A DNA stretch of 64,000 bases from Lepas anatifera (lineage: Eukaryota > Arthropoda > Thecostraca > Lepadidae). Made by a program: the position numbers and the translations under genes. Of this stretch, positions 24,343 through 35,788 are shown piece after piece. Numbering within the stretch: position 1 is the stretch's first letter; each line of letters starts with the position of its first letter. The notes beneath the pieces were generated by a model, which saw nothing but the letters and a program-made list of their open reading frames with translations, had not been told where the DNA came from and ran no database searches. The stretch is taken from the NCBI GenBank assembly GCA_034440635.1, contig JAOTON010000975.1, positions 1,674,001 to 1,738,000 of the forward strand, written 5' to 3'.

Positions 24343-25390
24343 TTAACCCGCGCCCCACCAGGGGTCCGGCGCCACTTTCGCCCCACCGGGGGCCATCGAT
24401 GGCCTCCCTCTAACTCCGAAAATATGGGGGTTAGCGCAAATCTGTAAAGTGCAATAGAAAGCTCTTATAAATTCAGTAAGAAATTATTTTACATATTTAA
24501 GCGCTCAGGTCAATGTTTTGACCTCCAGAGGTCAAGTTAGGTCACGATAGGCTATTTTCACTCCAATATGCAATGCTTAAGAAAACTGGGCATAACTCTT
24601 ATGCCATTAGAGCTATTGAAATCTGGTTAAACTACATTGGATAGGAAAATTCCAGACCTTATTCCGCTATGTGGAACGTAATGACCTGCCGCCAGTGGTT
24701 TGACCTCCAGAGGTCATTTCGTGACCTAATATGACCTGAGGTCACGAATGGTCAGAAAGTGGCCTTGCCGTATATCAAATAAAAGCTAGTGATGAGACAT
24801 ACACGATGGTGTTTGATTCAGTGCCTTAGCTTAATTAGATCAAAAGTTATTGCCAAAATACTGTTTTTGGCCCCTGGTGACCTTGGATGACCTCGGAGAG
24901 GCCAAAGGGAAAATATGACCCCAGGGACCCGTGAAAGGGTGTCCAAGAACACGTTTCTGACCAAGCCGAGTATTTGAAATCGCTTTTGTGGTTTTTAGAT
25001 CATAAGACAGCTTTTTCCCATGCTTTTTCAATGGAAGGAGGTCACCTCGTGACCTGACCTCAGGTCACGACATCAAAAATCCCGGATATACACCTTGTAG
25101 ACCCTGGTAGGGCCATAAAGTGTAGGAAGTTTCAAATTGATCAATTGCGAAACGTAGCTCTTATAGAGCTCAAAAGTTGAAGTGAGGTGACCTTGGTTGA
25201 CCTCGCCTGGTGACCTGACCTAGGGTGACCTGGGGTAAACATTTTCGGGGATGGTGGAAAAATGATGGGGTGAGAGATAGAGTTTTTTGTTGTAAAAACC
25301 CTCAACCGCGGTCCTGCGTCTCGTCGTTTTTCTGCTATCCCGAAAAAAACCTTAGGGGGCCATCGATGGCCCCCGTGGGGCGAGGGTTAA
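24343..25390. mobile_element. TTAA-flanked AGGTCA-rich element, copy 4
   Basis: TTAA lies at 24343-24346 and 25387-25390. The termini are inverted: TTAACCCGCGCCCCACC on the left and GTGGGGCGAGGGTTAA on the right. Both ends also carry the palindromic block GGCCATCGATGGCC. The interior is packed with half-sites, including TGACCTCCAGAGGTCA at 24519-24534, a nearby AGGTCA at 24539, and TGACCTGAGGTCA and TGACCTCAGGTCA everted pairs further on. It has no transposase. Length and ends make it the cleanest uninterrupted copy. Confidence 0.85.
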
Positions 25391-28300
25391 GGAAACCGAA
25401 GTCCGCTTGTCTTGTCCGCTCCGTGAGTCATGATCATTGCATTATGTTTCCATGGTTACAAATGGTCGCCTTATCTCACGTGACCACCTGGGGAGGATGG
25501 GAGGTGGATTTGTCCTTTGTCTCCGCAAAAGGTGAGTTCTGAGACAAATTAAGCATCTATCAAGTGGTTTCGTGGCATGCTCTATCACATGGCTATATAT
25601 CTCACTATAAGGGTGCTAAATTTCCCTTTATTGACGTAACTAGTTATTTCCTTCAAGCTGTCTACATGCCTGGCTTCCATGCTCTTCTGACTGTAGTTCT
25701 CCTTTGAAAGCATTTTTGGGTTGAATTAAACCAATTATGTTTTTCATAGCCTGAAGTCATTTTTCTAGGTAGAAAGACGCGTTGAAACAAGGAATCTGTA
25801 TATTTATTCCAAGTAAATATTAAAGGAACCAGCTTCCATAAATTTAAGGTGACTGCAGTTTGTATTTCGTTACATCATTTAATCAGAAGATGCATTCAGG
25901 GCCACAGCTGATGTGGCAATACTTTTCCACCAGTCCCAGAGCCAAGTCGTGTGGGACCTCAAAGGCGCCGACCCAGCTCCATCACTAGTACGTCTGGCCT
26001 GCTCTATGACGTGCTGCCCGACCTCCCACTCAGCGTCTGAGTGTTGACGAGGCAGTCTGTCAGCATTTCTTACAACCAACTGCCAGGAGGAAGCAGCGTG
26101 CTTTAACAGATGGTTTACGAGACAGAAAACCGCCGCTAATTTGGAACGCGGTCACAGTTACTTAGCCCACTCACGTTTTACTGTCACAGTTGTGCTTGGC
26201 CGAGTTTGGGTGGACGCGCTGTTGTCCCGCTTCTGGCCGTCCGTGAGAGTTGGATGAAAATCCGCGAATAATTGATTTATCTATTCATATGTTCCTGGTG
26301 AGCAGCAAGTTATCATGTGCTACCCAATTATAGCTCATCTCGTATCGTTACATCGCCCAATAAACAGGCACATACATAACAGGGCATTGCCTAACTAGTC
26401 AGCAGTTTAGCATACCTTTTTACTTGGGATTTAAAAACAGAGGGAGAATCGTGAAAGAGGTCAGTTTGAGGCTGGGAGTGAAAAAAATTCTTTTTGTGTT
26501 TGTCTTCAGTTAATGATAACATTTTAAGGGAAACTACAGACTTTTCTCGTCGCTTTTTTCGCCATGAGATAATAGTGAGTTTAGAATATAGTGAGTTCAT
26601 GTTACATAATAGTTAAATTAGATAATAGTAAGTTTAGTCTACGAGCCGTCCATGCAGCCCAGTTGCCAGAGCTTTGGGCTCCAGCCCACTGATCGAAAAC
26701 CATTCGGAGATAGTCAGTGAGATGAGCTTTGGATCGATTCCCCTTACACTCTGCTGCAGTCAATCGTTCATCTAGTAGAGAGCGATTGACAAATTATACC
26801 TGAAGTGATCCCTTGGTTTTAAATACTAAGTTCTCACTGTAAACTTGGCTCCAAAGTTCTGGAGGTTGCTGAGTGCTGTTTCTGGGGACTCTACTGGGAT
26901 GTCGATTTAGAATATAAAATTGCAAAATCTCGGGGAAAATGCATATAAAGTGAAGCGAAAGTAATTCGCTCGTCTACATATCGAATAGTATTCGACGGTT
27001 TTTATATCTCCAAAAGCTCAAAGTAATTTTCCCCCATCGTCATATAAGAACCAGTGGAATATTTCTATACATACGATTGCCTTTTGCGATGCCACTCTAA
27101 GGCGTTCAGACAGTAAAATTTTCTGAAGGCCAGGTATCTGAGGCCAAGCAAAGTTAATAACGACCACTGGCCAACCAAGGCAGATATGGCTTACTTGGAA
27201 CAAGGAGGGCTAAATGATGCCTAAAATGAAAGCGCATAAGCATCAAAAGAAATAAGGTCAATGTGGGAGGCCAGTGCATAGTCATCGCTTTTTGTTTAAG
27301 AATGTCTTGAAGTTGTTGCAAGGGAGTGGAAGGAGACGATTAGCTTGAATTCAACGAGCTGATGTTCTTTGGGCAGCTATTTTTGTGAGCGGTAGGTTAA
27401 AGCGTTATTGGACACAAAGTGTCTTCGCCGGTAAAAGAGTATGGGGACCAGCACATCTTCAAACTGCTGCTGACAACGTATTTACCCCTGGGGGCCGCCC
27501 CTGATTGTATTTCACCCTCGCGTTTCTATCTAACTCCTATTTTTTCAGAAAAAGAAATATCCACACCCAAAAGGCCACAATAAGAACTAAATGAAAACAT
27601 AGAAGTTCTATTCGGTATCTTCCGTGCAATTCCAATCTCTCATTCACTCTTCCTGAGTTGTGCTATATCTTTGAAAGTGATTGGATAGCCGTTTGTACTC
27701 CCAGATCTCAGGTCTCGGTTTCGATGAAGTAGCAGCAACAAATGATTCCAATTCCCCAGTGTTGCAGGCGGTCCATTTCTGCTCAGTGGAGTTGTCACAA
27801 TGGCTCAAGATAACTGTCAGACCATTCCAAAATGGCGGATCTCGGTGGGAAGTTTATATCTCCCATTGGGTGCTGGGGAATTCGTAATGCTAAAGTCAGA
27901 CTCGTGAAGGGGAGCAGTTCGTTGATATGCACAGCGTGAACTCTACGGGGGATATCGTGTAAGGCATAGGCAATAACTGTCAAAGAATCGCGTTCACTTC
28001 GGCCGGGGGACACATTTATTATTGTTAATCACCCGCATTTGCAGGTCTCGAGTGAAAAAACTCCCTCATTTGCCTCTCCACGCGTGTAATGGATGAATGC
28101 TGAGATCATCCAGACCAAGTCAATTATAGAATAAAGACATTGAGCCTGTTACTTTGGAAGCCTATCTATATATTTGTTTAATGCAGTGGCCTTCTTTTGC
28201 TTTAATTTGAAATGTAGAGATGACAATATATTTTGTTTGAAATTTGAAAATGGACAAATTTCAAAATAATTTATTTTTTGGAGAAGAAAAACCTCGCAGA

Positions 28301-28545
28301 CTAATAATTCCAACACAGAAAAAGTATGGACCATTGAATTGAATATGTCACCTCGCGAAGGTAAATAATTATCTTGTGTTTCAGGGAAACCGGAGCAAAA
28401 CATTTTTTCTTCGATATGTCTGTGAATTTTTTTCTCAAATCAAGTACCATAGAAACTATAAAGTTCCCTGGCAAATCACAAACTGTGCGTCTTTTCATAT
28501 CTGTGAGCACTCTTCTCCACTGGTCGATACGTGAGAGGAGCCGTG
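25391..28545. other. No recognisable gene
   Basis: The longest frame entirely inside is 72 codons; a 105-codon plus frame runs from the preceding element into this region. None has family motifs. A short near-tandem TAATAGTGAGTTTAG/TAATAGTAAGTTTAG repeat lies at about 26570-26640. Confidence 0.4.
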
Positions 28546-29002
28546 TTAAATCTCACTTTGGTGGGTCTCCAGTCCACGTTCGTCCCGGTGGCGAGTTCTG
28601 AATCCCGCCGCTCCATCTCGGCTTCTATGGGGGATAGAGGAGAAAGTGGTCGTTTGCAAATTGCCTATAAGAAACGATTACGATACTATATCCCCTTTTT
28701 TGGCTCGGGTCAATTTTATGTCCTGACAGGTCGCATATGGAAACAGGCCAGATATTTTTGGGCTCCAGTGTTAGAAGGGCCTAAGCAGAGGTCAGAAAAA
28801 TTATTCATTTGCTCCAATGAAGACCAGCACTTGCCTCGAGATGGGAAACCTTTCTCAGACAAAAAGTTTGGGAAAGGTTGTGCAATTGATTAAGGTTCAG
28901 GTGAGCCAAGTACAGTGCGCTCTAATCCACCGTTTTCTGTCACTATCGGAAAAAGCTCGATGAGGTGTTCAAGCACCTCGCTCCCACCGGTGGAACGGTT
29001 AT
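28546..29002. mobile_element. Possible short TTAA-family element
   Basis: TTAA at 28546-28549 is followed by ATCTCACTTTGGTGGG. The other end holds GAGGTGTTCAAGCACCTC (about 28962-28979) and CCCACCGGTGGAACGG before TTAT. These match the subterminal hairpin and terminus of copies 2 and of the element inside the hAT arms. The interior is not clearly homologous to the other copies, so this may be an internally rearranged derivative. Confidence 0.5.
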
Positions 29003-29180
29003 TGCTTTACATGGATCCATGTTTTTAGCTCATTAATTCTGACGCGCTAATGACATCCTGTCCCTCAACGGTTTATCTGTAGCTATGCTGTGCCGCCCGA
29101 CTCCCCTATGTACAATCCACAATACTGCACCGCCGAGCACGCATCAGCTATGGCATTCGTGTACGAGGCAATAAATAGAC

Positions 29181-29902
29181 CTGTTCATATTAGACCTTTG
29201 TCTTCAAAAGTTTTCAAACTGATACTTTTCTCGTTCTCCAAGGTCTCAATGAACGGAATATAGCCTTTATTTTGATCTTGGACCTTTACTATGCCTGCCT
29301 CAAAGGCCATATCGTTTTTTTTGTTGACGTTTTTCAAAAACACTGCTAAATTCGGGATATTTGGCCATTGTTTGAATTATAGCTTCTTAGAGGATGATGC
29401 TATAGCGTGCAAAATGCTGCCAAATGAAAGCCAATGCATCTTTCCTCATTCTACCCAAGTCTTAATTTTTCTGTCGGGTCATCTCAGGTCACGGAGATAT
29501 TTAAGGTCAGGTGACCCGACCTCAAAACCCGAAATCACGAGTTTGATGCGGTGCCAAGGGATTAAGTGTCAACCGATTAGTTTGAAACTGCTTCAGCAGC
29601 ACGCAGACATCATGGGCTACACATCTGCACATAATAATTATTTTTGCCTGAGATGGGGTCAATTTTGAGGTCACCCCATTATGAGGATATGAATACAAAT
29701 GCAACAGGCCGGTTTTTAAAGCAAAGTATGGCATGAATAAGTTCTAACTGCTTCTGCCGTATAGTCTTAATACGTTTATTGCTCTCAAGTTGTTCGTTTA
29801 AGCAGTTGACCTTTCAGAGGTCATCTAAGGTCACCCATAAGTTATATATTCAAAGGACAATAAATCATCACCAAATTGAGATAGAGCTCTCATTTTTATT
29901 TA
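29181..29902 (+). repeat. Left arm of a 720-bp inverted repeat (AGGTCA-rich family)
   Basis: From CTGTTCATATTAGACC onward this segment pairs with the reverse complement of 31190-31903, with scattered mismatches and small indels. It contains family words (TCATCTCAGGTCA, AGGTCAGGTGACCCGACCTCA, AAATCACGAGTTTGA, GGTCACCCCATTAT, GACCTTTCAGAGGTCA) also present in copy 3. Homology to copy 3 seems to run slightly past the arm end (ATGGTGCTT). Overlapping frames of 125 and 70 codons are not considered genes. Confidence 0.8.
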
Positions 29903-30427
29903 ATGGTGCTTGATCATGCAAACAGCATGATCATGTCTGTTCTGAAGAAATTGACGAACCACCGCTGGTATCTGACCCAAGAGCTGGTAACATTCACCTT
30001 ATTCAGCTCGAATGACATCATGACCAAGTCTGCAAAGGAGGAGCTCGCTGTCAAGCTGTCAGAGACAGAGAAACCTGACAGCTACAGGAGAGGAAAGCCA
30101 GTATTTCCTGTCATCAACGAGGCTACACTTCTCACAGACTTGGTAGGCCCAGAGTCTCACTTCATGTTTGACGCTCTTGGGGTGAAGTGTGACTGGCTCA
30201 CTGACCCTGCAGACTCCTGGGGAGAAAATGACAGCTACAAGAAGGCACATCAGTTTGTGAAGTCAGTAAAAGTGACGAATCATGTGGCTGAGAAAGGAGT
30301 CAAACTCATGAGTGACTTCGCGACTCACATCACCACCGACCGAGAACAGAGAAGCTGCTTGCTTCAAGTCGTAAAGTACCACAGAAAGAAATTTGACAGT
30401 TTCCGTAAAACCACATTGAACAAGTAA
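29903..30427 (+). CDS. Intronless 174-aa frame, uncharacterised family, likely partial
   Basis: This is the only non-retrotransposon frame here with protein-like composition. After a few residues that seem to come from the adjoining repeat, it reads as a compact, mixed alpha-type sequence. Blocks include NHRWYLTQELV (about 19-29), RRGKPVFPVI (62-71), VGPESHFMFDALGV (81-94), NHVAEKGVKLMSDFATHITTDREQ (131-154) and a basic C-terminus ending naturally. From memory this resembles the C-terminal part of a multi-copy, uncharacterised arthropod and cnidarian protein family, possibly transposon-derived. I cannot name it and assign no function. Its N-terminal part is absent, and it starts where the left repeat arm ends, which suggests capture or 5' truncation. 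A TAA stop and AT-rich 3' sequence follow. Confidence 0.6.
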   Translation: MVLDHANSMIMSVLKKLTNHRWYLTQELVTFTLFSSNDIMTKSAKEELAVKLSETEKPDSYRRGKPVFPVINEATLLTDLVGPESHFMFDALGVKCDWLTDPADSWGENDSYKKAHQFVKSVKVTNHVAEKGVKLMSDFATHITTDREQRSCLLQVVKYHRKKFDSFRKTTLNK

Positions 30428-30839
30428 CAATGCATGGTTGAGTGTCATCCTATGTGACCGTTTCTTACACAATGATGGTGTTAGTAGTGTTATCATACTT
30501 CTATGCCATTTTTGTCGTGTCCCATCTAAAGCACACACCTAATAGTGAATGTGCAAAGATTCATGTACAGCTAATGTACACCATTATCGTGTCAAGTAGA
30601 AAGAAATCAAATATATGAATGGCTCGTTGTACCATTGTTTTACCCTTAGTAAGTTTAACGTGGATCAGAGACGGATTCAAGGGGGCGGGGCACATCTAAA
30701 AAATAAGTTTACACTAGGTCTGCAAGCCAAGAATCTGCATCCCCCTCAACGACACTAAGCGGCCTTGGGTGATAAAGATCGCCTTTTGAGGGGCAAAGTG
30801 CGCTCTCTGAGCCTTACCCACCGCTTTCTACAAAATTGT
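30428..30839. other. 3' flank of the 174-aa frame
   Basis: AT-rich and UTR-like to about 30650, without a clear AATAAA signal. At 30666 CAGAGACGGATTCAAGGGGGC resembles a hAT-like left terminus, but no partner terminus was found nearby. Confidence 0.4.
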
Positions 30840-31903
30840 GTGAAAACATTGCATGACTGCGTGGCGTACGAACCGTGTTGACATGGCGGAGAGAAATTTC
30901 TGGTTCAGGTCAATATTGAGGTCAACAGAGGTCACAGACTGCCAAAAAGGCTTACCTACAATGGGTATTTTTAGTTCTCCCCGATACATTCTGACTGAAT
31001 GAAGCTAGAAAATATATTTTGTTATAATTGAAGTCCCCTCGTCGTGTCGAATCGAATAATGCATAAAATGACTTTCAAAGGTCAATTAGTAAAAATGACC
31101 TGACCTTGACCTAAGTCAAGCTTACACCGTGACCTGGTATGGTCATATCTTATTTCAATCAAATCCCCGTGGCAAGACAAGCGCAGTATGAAATAAAAAT
31201 AGCCGTTCTATCTCAATTTGGTGATGAGTGATTGTCCTTTGAATATATTACCTCGAGGTGACCTTAGATGACCTCTGAAAGGTCAAACGCTTAAAATAAC
31301 AACTTGAGAGCTATACACGTATCAAGACTATAAGGGCAGAAGCAGTAAGAACTTGTTCATGCCATATTTGGCTTAAAAACCGACCTGTTGCATTTTTATT
31401 TATATCCTTATAATGGGGTGACCTCAAAATTGACCACATCTTAGGCAAAAATGATTATTATTATGTGCAGATGTGTAGCCCATGATGTCTGCGTGCTGCT
31501 GAAGCAGTTTCAAACTAATCGGTTGACACTTAATCCCTTGGCACCGCATCAAACTCGTGATTTCGGTTTTGAGGTCGGGTCACGTGACCTTGAATATCTC
31601 CGTGACCTGAGATGACCCGACAGAAAAAGACTTGGGAAAATGAGAAAAGATGCATTAACTTTCATTTGGCAGCATTTTTTACGCTATAGCATCATCCTCT
31701 AGGAAGGTATAATTCAAACAATGACCAACTATCCCGAATTTAGCAGTGTTTTTTAAACTTCAACAAAAACTATATAGCTTTTGAGGCAGGCATAGCAAAC
31801 GTCCAAGAGCAAAATAAAGGGTATATTCCGTTCATTGAGACCTTGGAGAACGGGAAAAGTATCAGTTTGAACACCTTTAAAGACAAAGGTCTAATATGAA
31901 CAG
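30840..31903 (-). mobile_element. AGGTCA-rich family copy in reverse orientation; holds the right inverted-repeat arm
   Basis: 31190-31903 is the reverse complement of 29181-29902. The copy continues inward to about 30840 with further half-site clusters (30913-30945 AGGTCAATATTGAGGTCAACAG, 31075-31140). It is therefore longer than the left arm, which stops where the 174-aa frame begins. No TTAA or terminal repeat is visible at 31903; the two arms instead share the outer boundary (C/A)AGATCTGTTCATATTAG. Confidence 0.7.
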
Positions 31904-32407
31904 ATCTAACGAGGCAAGTATTTTTCGATCTGCACCAGTCCACTAATGCTGTCATGTGGCATGGGTCGCTTATTCTTTGTGTCCCTGGGTGAGTTTGTAA
32001 TTGCCTCCGTGAATTAAGCCGATAGATAAACACTAAATTAAACCCGGCCCAGTGGGCCCCCGATCCACGTTTGCCTCTGTGGGAGTTTCGAAACCTCCCT
32101 CTATTTCAGCTCCTATATAGGATAGCGATAAAGCAACGCCAAGGTGGAAATTAAAGATAATAATAATAATAAAGGAAATATACTGGTCACTTTTTGCTCA
32201 GGTAAATGAGGTCATGGCAGATCGAAGAATGTGACGAGCGATATTTTTGTTTTTGATTGCCGTCTGTCTGGGTTGAAATACAGTCAATTTCGATGCATCT
32301 TTGGACTCTTCTGTTTACGGAAAATTAAATGATGCATTACACCACCACGCTAGGTAAAAAGTGCAATTAACCTCACTTGAATTCAGGTCAAGGTTACCAT
32401 CTGGCCT

Positions 32408-32475
32408 CATATGCAGCTCCGGTAGCTGAGATGGAAGAGCATTGGACTCCGGCCCGCTGCTTAGGAACATGCAGT
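32408..32475 (+). mobile_element. tRNA-like SINE head fragment
   Basis: CTCCGGTAGCTGAGATGGAAGAGCATTGG has the shape of a tRNA 5' half with an A box. No B box or family body follows, because a hAT-like element begins at 32511. A truncated SINE or tRNA pseudogene fits best. Confidence 0.45.
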
Positions 32476-32510
32476 GTAAGTGTGTGTGCAGGCATGGATA
32501 GGCTCCCCTG

Positions 32511-32791
32511 CAGGGGCGTAGCCAAGAAGGGGGCGGCAGGGACAGGCGCCCCTCCCTGAGGGGCCCGAAGGGCCCCTGAAGTCACGAACCGTGCGAAGCG
32601 CGGCTCGCCCGCACTATGCTCTGTGGCCAAATTTGGAATTTTATACCAGTCAGGGCCCTCTTAGCCCTCTTCAGCACTCTATTCTGTAACAAGCAGGGCC
32701 CTTTTTACCCATCAGGACCCTTTTGGCGCTGTCGCAGGGGCCTTTTTCGGGGCGCCGCCCCTCCCTGAGCGAAATCCTGGCTACGCCCCTG
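32511..32791 (+). mobile_element. hAT-like miniature element, CAGGGGCGTAGCCA termini
   Basis: The termini are a perfect inverted repeat of 14 bp: CAGGGGCGTAGCCA at the start and TGGCTACGCCCCTG at the end. The 8-bp flanks CTCCCCTG (32503-32510) and TTCCCCTG (32792-32799) differ by one base, matching the 8-bp duplication typical of hAT transposons. The interior repeats GGGCCC and AGGGCCCTTTTTACCC blocks and is non-coding. A relative in the opposite orientation lies at 61085-61272. It needs an external hAT transposase. Confidence 0.85.
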
Positions 32792-33193
32792 TTCCCCTGA
32801 GACACTCCGGTGCTCAATATTTACCCGACGTAGATCGGCTGCCAACTGACTGGTGAGAGGGTGACCTGAGCGGACAGCTGTCCCTGTGCTTTGCGGAATG
32901 TTAAACCTTGGCTTCTGAATTAGCCCCTCATTGAGGGAGTTGTTCGTCGGGATGGTTGGGTCAGGGTCTCCGTCCATTGATGACTTCAGTGAAACTCTGA
33001 CTCCAAAGACGGAACTGGAACAACTTGGACCAAATTGATCAAAAAACGTCAAAATGCATATCATTCGAGTCGCAATGACAATCAAAACGTGATGGTATCA
33101 AAGTGAAAGAAAGCCATATTATCGTTTTCTGTGAATGTATTCACCAAAGCCGGAAAACCTATTCAAGAAGTCCCGGATTATTTCTCCGGGGGA

Positions 33194-33372
33194 TGTGTGG
33201 CTCATTGGAAGAGGACCTGCCCTCCTGAGCCACAGGTCCCGGGTTCATGTCCCAGCAGCGCCTCTGAATAAGTTGTTCTGATCCCCCAAATCCCTCCCAA
33301 CAGGGTGAGAGCTGGCGATGCTGTATAACCCTGGCAGTTGGTGCGTCGTTAAACCCCGACTCTAACTATTTA
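33194..33372 (+). mobile_element. tRNA-derived SINE
   Basis: The A-box-like TGGCTCATTGGAAGAGG and B-box-like GGGTTCATGTCCC head precedes the family body (CCTCTGAATAAGTTG, CAAATCCCTCCCAACAGGGTGAGAG, TGGCAGTTGGTGCGTCGTTAAACCCC). This is the best preserved of the CTCTGAATAAG subfamily in the window. No clear target duplication was identified. Confidence 0.87.
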
Positions 33373-33864
33373 AGAACTTCTCCAAGGGCACATGTCAAAA
33401 CTTAGTGTGATCTTGCAGTGTACCTTAAATACCAGGATTTAAATAATTGTAAGGTATTCTAAGTTGTGTCTACACAAATAGGGTATTTGTGTAGTTGCAA
33501 ATTTCCATTTTTAAATGCGTTTTAATCGAGCGGTTATGATCCATGCCTAACCCGGTCATCGGTTTAAAGAAATTCCGTATCGAAACTTGTGGTACTCGGT
33601 GAGCCTATTATGTGATATTAGTATCAGAACAATAGGTTAAACCTGATTTTACAGGTGCAAAACATTTTTTTCCCGGTGAGGTCCCTTCGCCTGGGCTGGT
33701 GAGATTACCTGAGATGACCCAAACAGAAAATGGTAAACAAAAGGCTCAAGGAATTGAAAATAAGTTGTGCCAAGTACGGTGGCGCTCCGCTCCGCTGTTT
33801 TCAGGCACCATTGGAACGACTCAAGGGGATTGTGGTACAACACACCCACCGGGCCGAGGGTTAA

Positions 33865-34787
33865 ACGCAGTAAAAATGTCCTCGCACTCAAGAGCGCTTC
33901 GAATACCAGACTCACCGTTCTTCCCGGCCAAGTAGATGATCTTAATAAAAATATGACTTTTTGGTAGGACTTAATTCTATGCGGAGGGATTTTCTTGTTA
34001 CTCCGAGTTCGTTAATACTTATTGTGACTCGGGCGGCGGCCCTTGCGCTGGTGGTTTTTTCTGTGGTTGGCTCTCACGCGACAGGCAGGCAGCCGGGCAC
34101 AGAGCCATAATACCGTGTGAAGTGCAGCGCTATTTTTGCATCCTGGCAAAAAACGAGTGACCTTGGAGCAAAAAAGAGCAACGGTAAAACTGCATTACTC
34201 GGTGGTGGGAGACGGAGACTGATCCAGATCCCTTGGTGCTTTTTCAAGAGTAGTGCCCTGAGTAATTCATTCATAGACTTCAAAGGTAATGCTGAGCACA
34301 GTGGCAGGTTGTGTACATATCCCCCGATATATTGCACCCATGCTAATATTGTGCAGAAAAGATAACAGACTCGGGGATAACATATCGATTCTATTGAACA
34401 CTCATAGAGACAAAAAGGTAAACGGCTATACCGACCGCGGTCTGTGACAAGATTTTTGGTATGCCTCTAGTTTCTATACAACTCACTAAACCTGGGAATA
34501 TTTCCTGGGGCCCGACTCTTTCCCTCCCTTACCCGTCGGGCTATGCCTGTTTCCGATATCTACGGTGGTCCCTCACGTCACAAGTGCAGCTGTTCACGTT
34601 TATTTGTGATGGCCACGCCTCATTAATTGCCTTGCTGTATAATGGTTGTACAGTGGTCTAATGGCCACAACAAAAGATCAGCTGTGATGGGGTTGGCGAA
34701 AGCGCTCAGACCAAGCGTGAAAGCGTGCCCATTACGTTGGTACATACAGAAAATTGATAGTGGCAGTTGGATCACCAGTCCCTGGAT
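33865..34787. other. No recognisable gene
   Basis: Overlapping frames of 60-90 codons on both strands, none recognisable. No paired termini or repeats were seen. Confidence 0.4.
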
Positions 34788-34940
34788 TCACGACTGTCGC
34801 ACATGTTTCCTGTGTGGTGTCAGAGGAGAGTAAGAACTGTCGCACATATTTCCTGTGTAGAAGGAGAGGAGGATAAATTTCGCACATATTCCCTGTGTAA
34901 GGGCAGAGGAGAGTAGGAACTGTTGCACATGCTTCCTGTG

Positions 34941-34949
34941 TATATATAG

Positions 34950-35035
<86 letters not shown>

Positions 35036-35040
35036 GAGAG
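34941..35040. repeat. Compound (TA)n-(GA)n microsatellite
   Basis: A TA tract runs to about 34974 and is followed directly by a GA tract, with two GGAGAG interruptions near its end. It probably arose inside the surrounding array. Confidence 0.95.
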
Positions 35041-35228
35041 TAAGAACTGTCGCACATGTCTCCTATGTAGGGGCAGGGGAGAGAAAGAAACTGTCGCACA
35101 AATGTCCTGTGTAGAGGGAGAGGAGGATAAAGGCTGTCGTGCATATTCCCTGTGTAGGGACAGAGGAGGAGGAGAGCTAGAGCTATCGCACGTGCTTCCT
35201 GTATAGAGGGAGAGGAGGGTCAGATAAA

Positions 35229-35290
35229 AATGTTTTTTGGGGTTTAACGACGCGCCAACTGCTAAGGTCATATGGCATCGGAGGGGGAAG
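35229..35290 (-). mobile_element. SINE 3'-end fragment
   Basis: On the plus strand TTTTTTGGGGTTTAACGACGCGCCAACTGC then AAGGTCATATGGCATCG is the complement of the conserved SINE 3' end (GTCGTTAAACCCC). The rest of the SINE is missing. It interrupts the satellite-like array. Confidence 0.75.
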
Positions 35291-35620
35291 GAAAATGAGC
35301 TAGGCTTGGGCTGGAGCAGTGCGCCAAATCCTGTCTCTGGGTGGGCGAGGATCAGAGCAGAGGATCAGGGTCAGAGCTGTGGCACATGTTTCTTGTGTGG
35401 AAGGAGAGGAAGGTAAAGACTGTCGCACATATTCCCCGTGTAGAAGCAGAAGAGAATAAAACCTGTCGCACATATATATCCCCTGTGGAGAAGAAGAGAA
35501 TAGTGAAAGTCGCCGCACGTATTTTCAGTACAGATGGAGAGTAGGGGATAGGCCGTCACATATATTTCCTCGGTAAAGAGAAAGGAGAGTAAAGGCTGTC
35601 GCACATATTTCCTCGGCGGA

Positions 35621-35788
35621 AGAAATATGTGTATTTGTTCTTATATTTTCACAAATTTCTCAAATAGAGGCAGGGTGTTTTAAAATGTGTTTTAGCTAGA
35701 CATTCGCAAGGAGTAATAAACAACCGTAATTGGTGAGGTGTGGCAAACATTAGCTTTTCCTGTGCTGCATTAAGTAGTAATAATAATT
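35621..35788. other. Unassigned spacer
   Basis: AT-rich sequence between the array and the following SINE. No feature was recognised. Confidence 0.4.

Larger units (their letters stand above)
32038..33864. mobile_element. Possible TTAA-flanked element with nested insertions
   Basis: TTAA at 32038-32041 opens TTAAACCCGGCCCAGTGGGCC. At the far end CCCACCGGGCCGAGGG precedes TTAA at 33861-33864. These ends are inverted and match the termini of copies 2 and 4. The last 200 bp (GAGATTACCTGAGATGACCC, CAAGTACGGTGGCGC) match the family's terminal region. Within it sit a hAT-like element (32511-32791), a tRNA-like head and a SINE. Whether the two ends belong to one insertion is inference; they could be independent fragments. 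Confidence 0.5.
34788..35620. repeat. Satellite-like array, core CTGTCGCACAT..TTCCTGTGTAG
   Basis: At least twelve units of about 45-60 bp share CTGTCGCACATGTTTCCTGTGTAGA followed by a purine-rich GGAGAGGAGAGTAAGA block. Units vary in length. The array is interrupted by a TA/GA microsatellite (34941-35040) and by a SINE 3' end (35229-35290). Frames of 179 and 118 codons on the minus strand come from these repeats, including the serine/leucine runs of the GA tract, and are rejected as genes. Confidence 0.88.

Noticed and set aside
30666..30690. hAT-like left terminus CAGAGACGGATTCAAGG
   Set aside because: No matching right terminus or 8-bp duplication found within 2 kb, so no element is called.
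34732..35271. 179-aa minus frame with serine/leucine runs
   Set aside because: Produced by the GA/TA microsatellite and satellite-like repeats.
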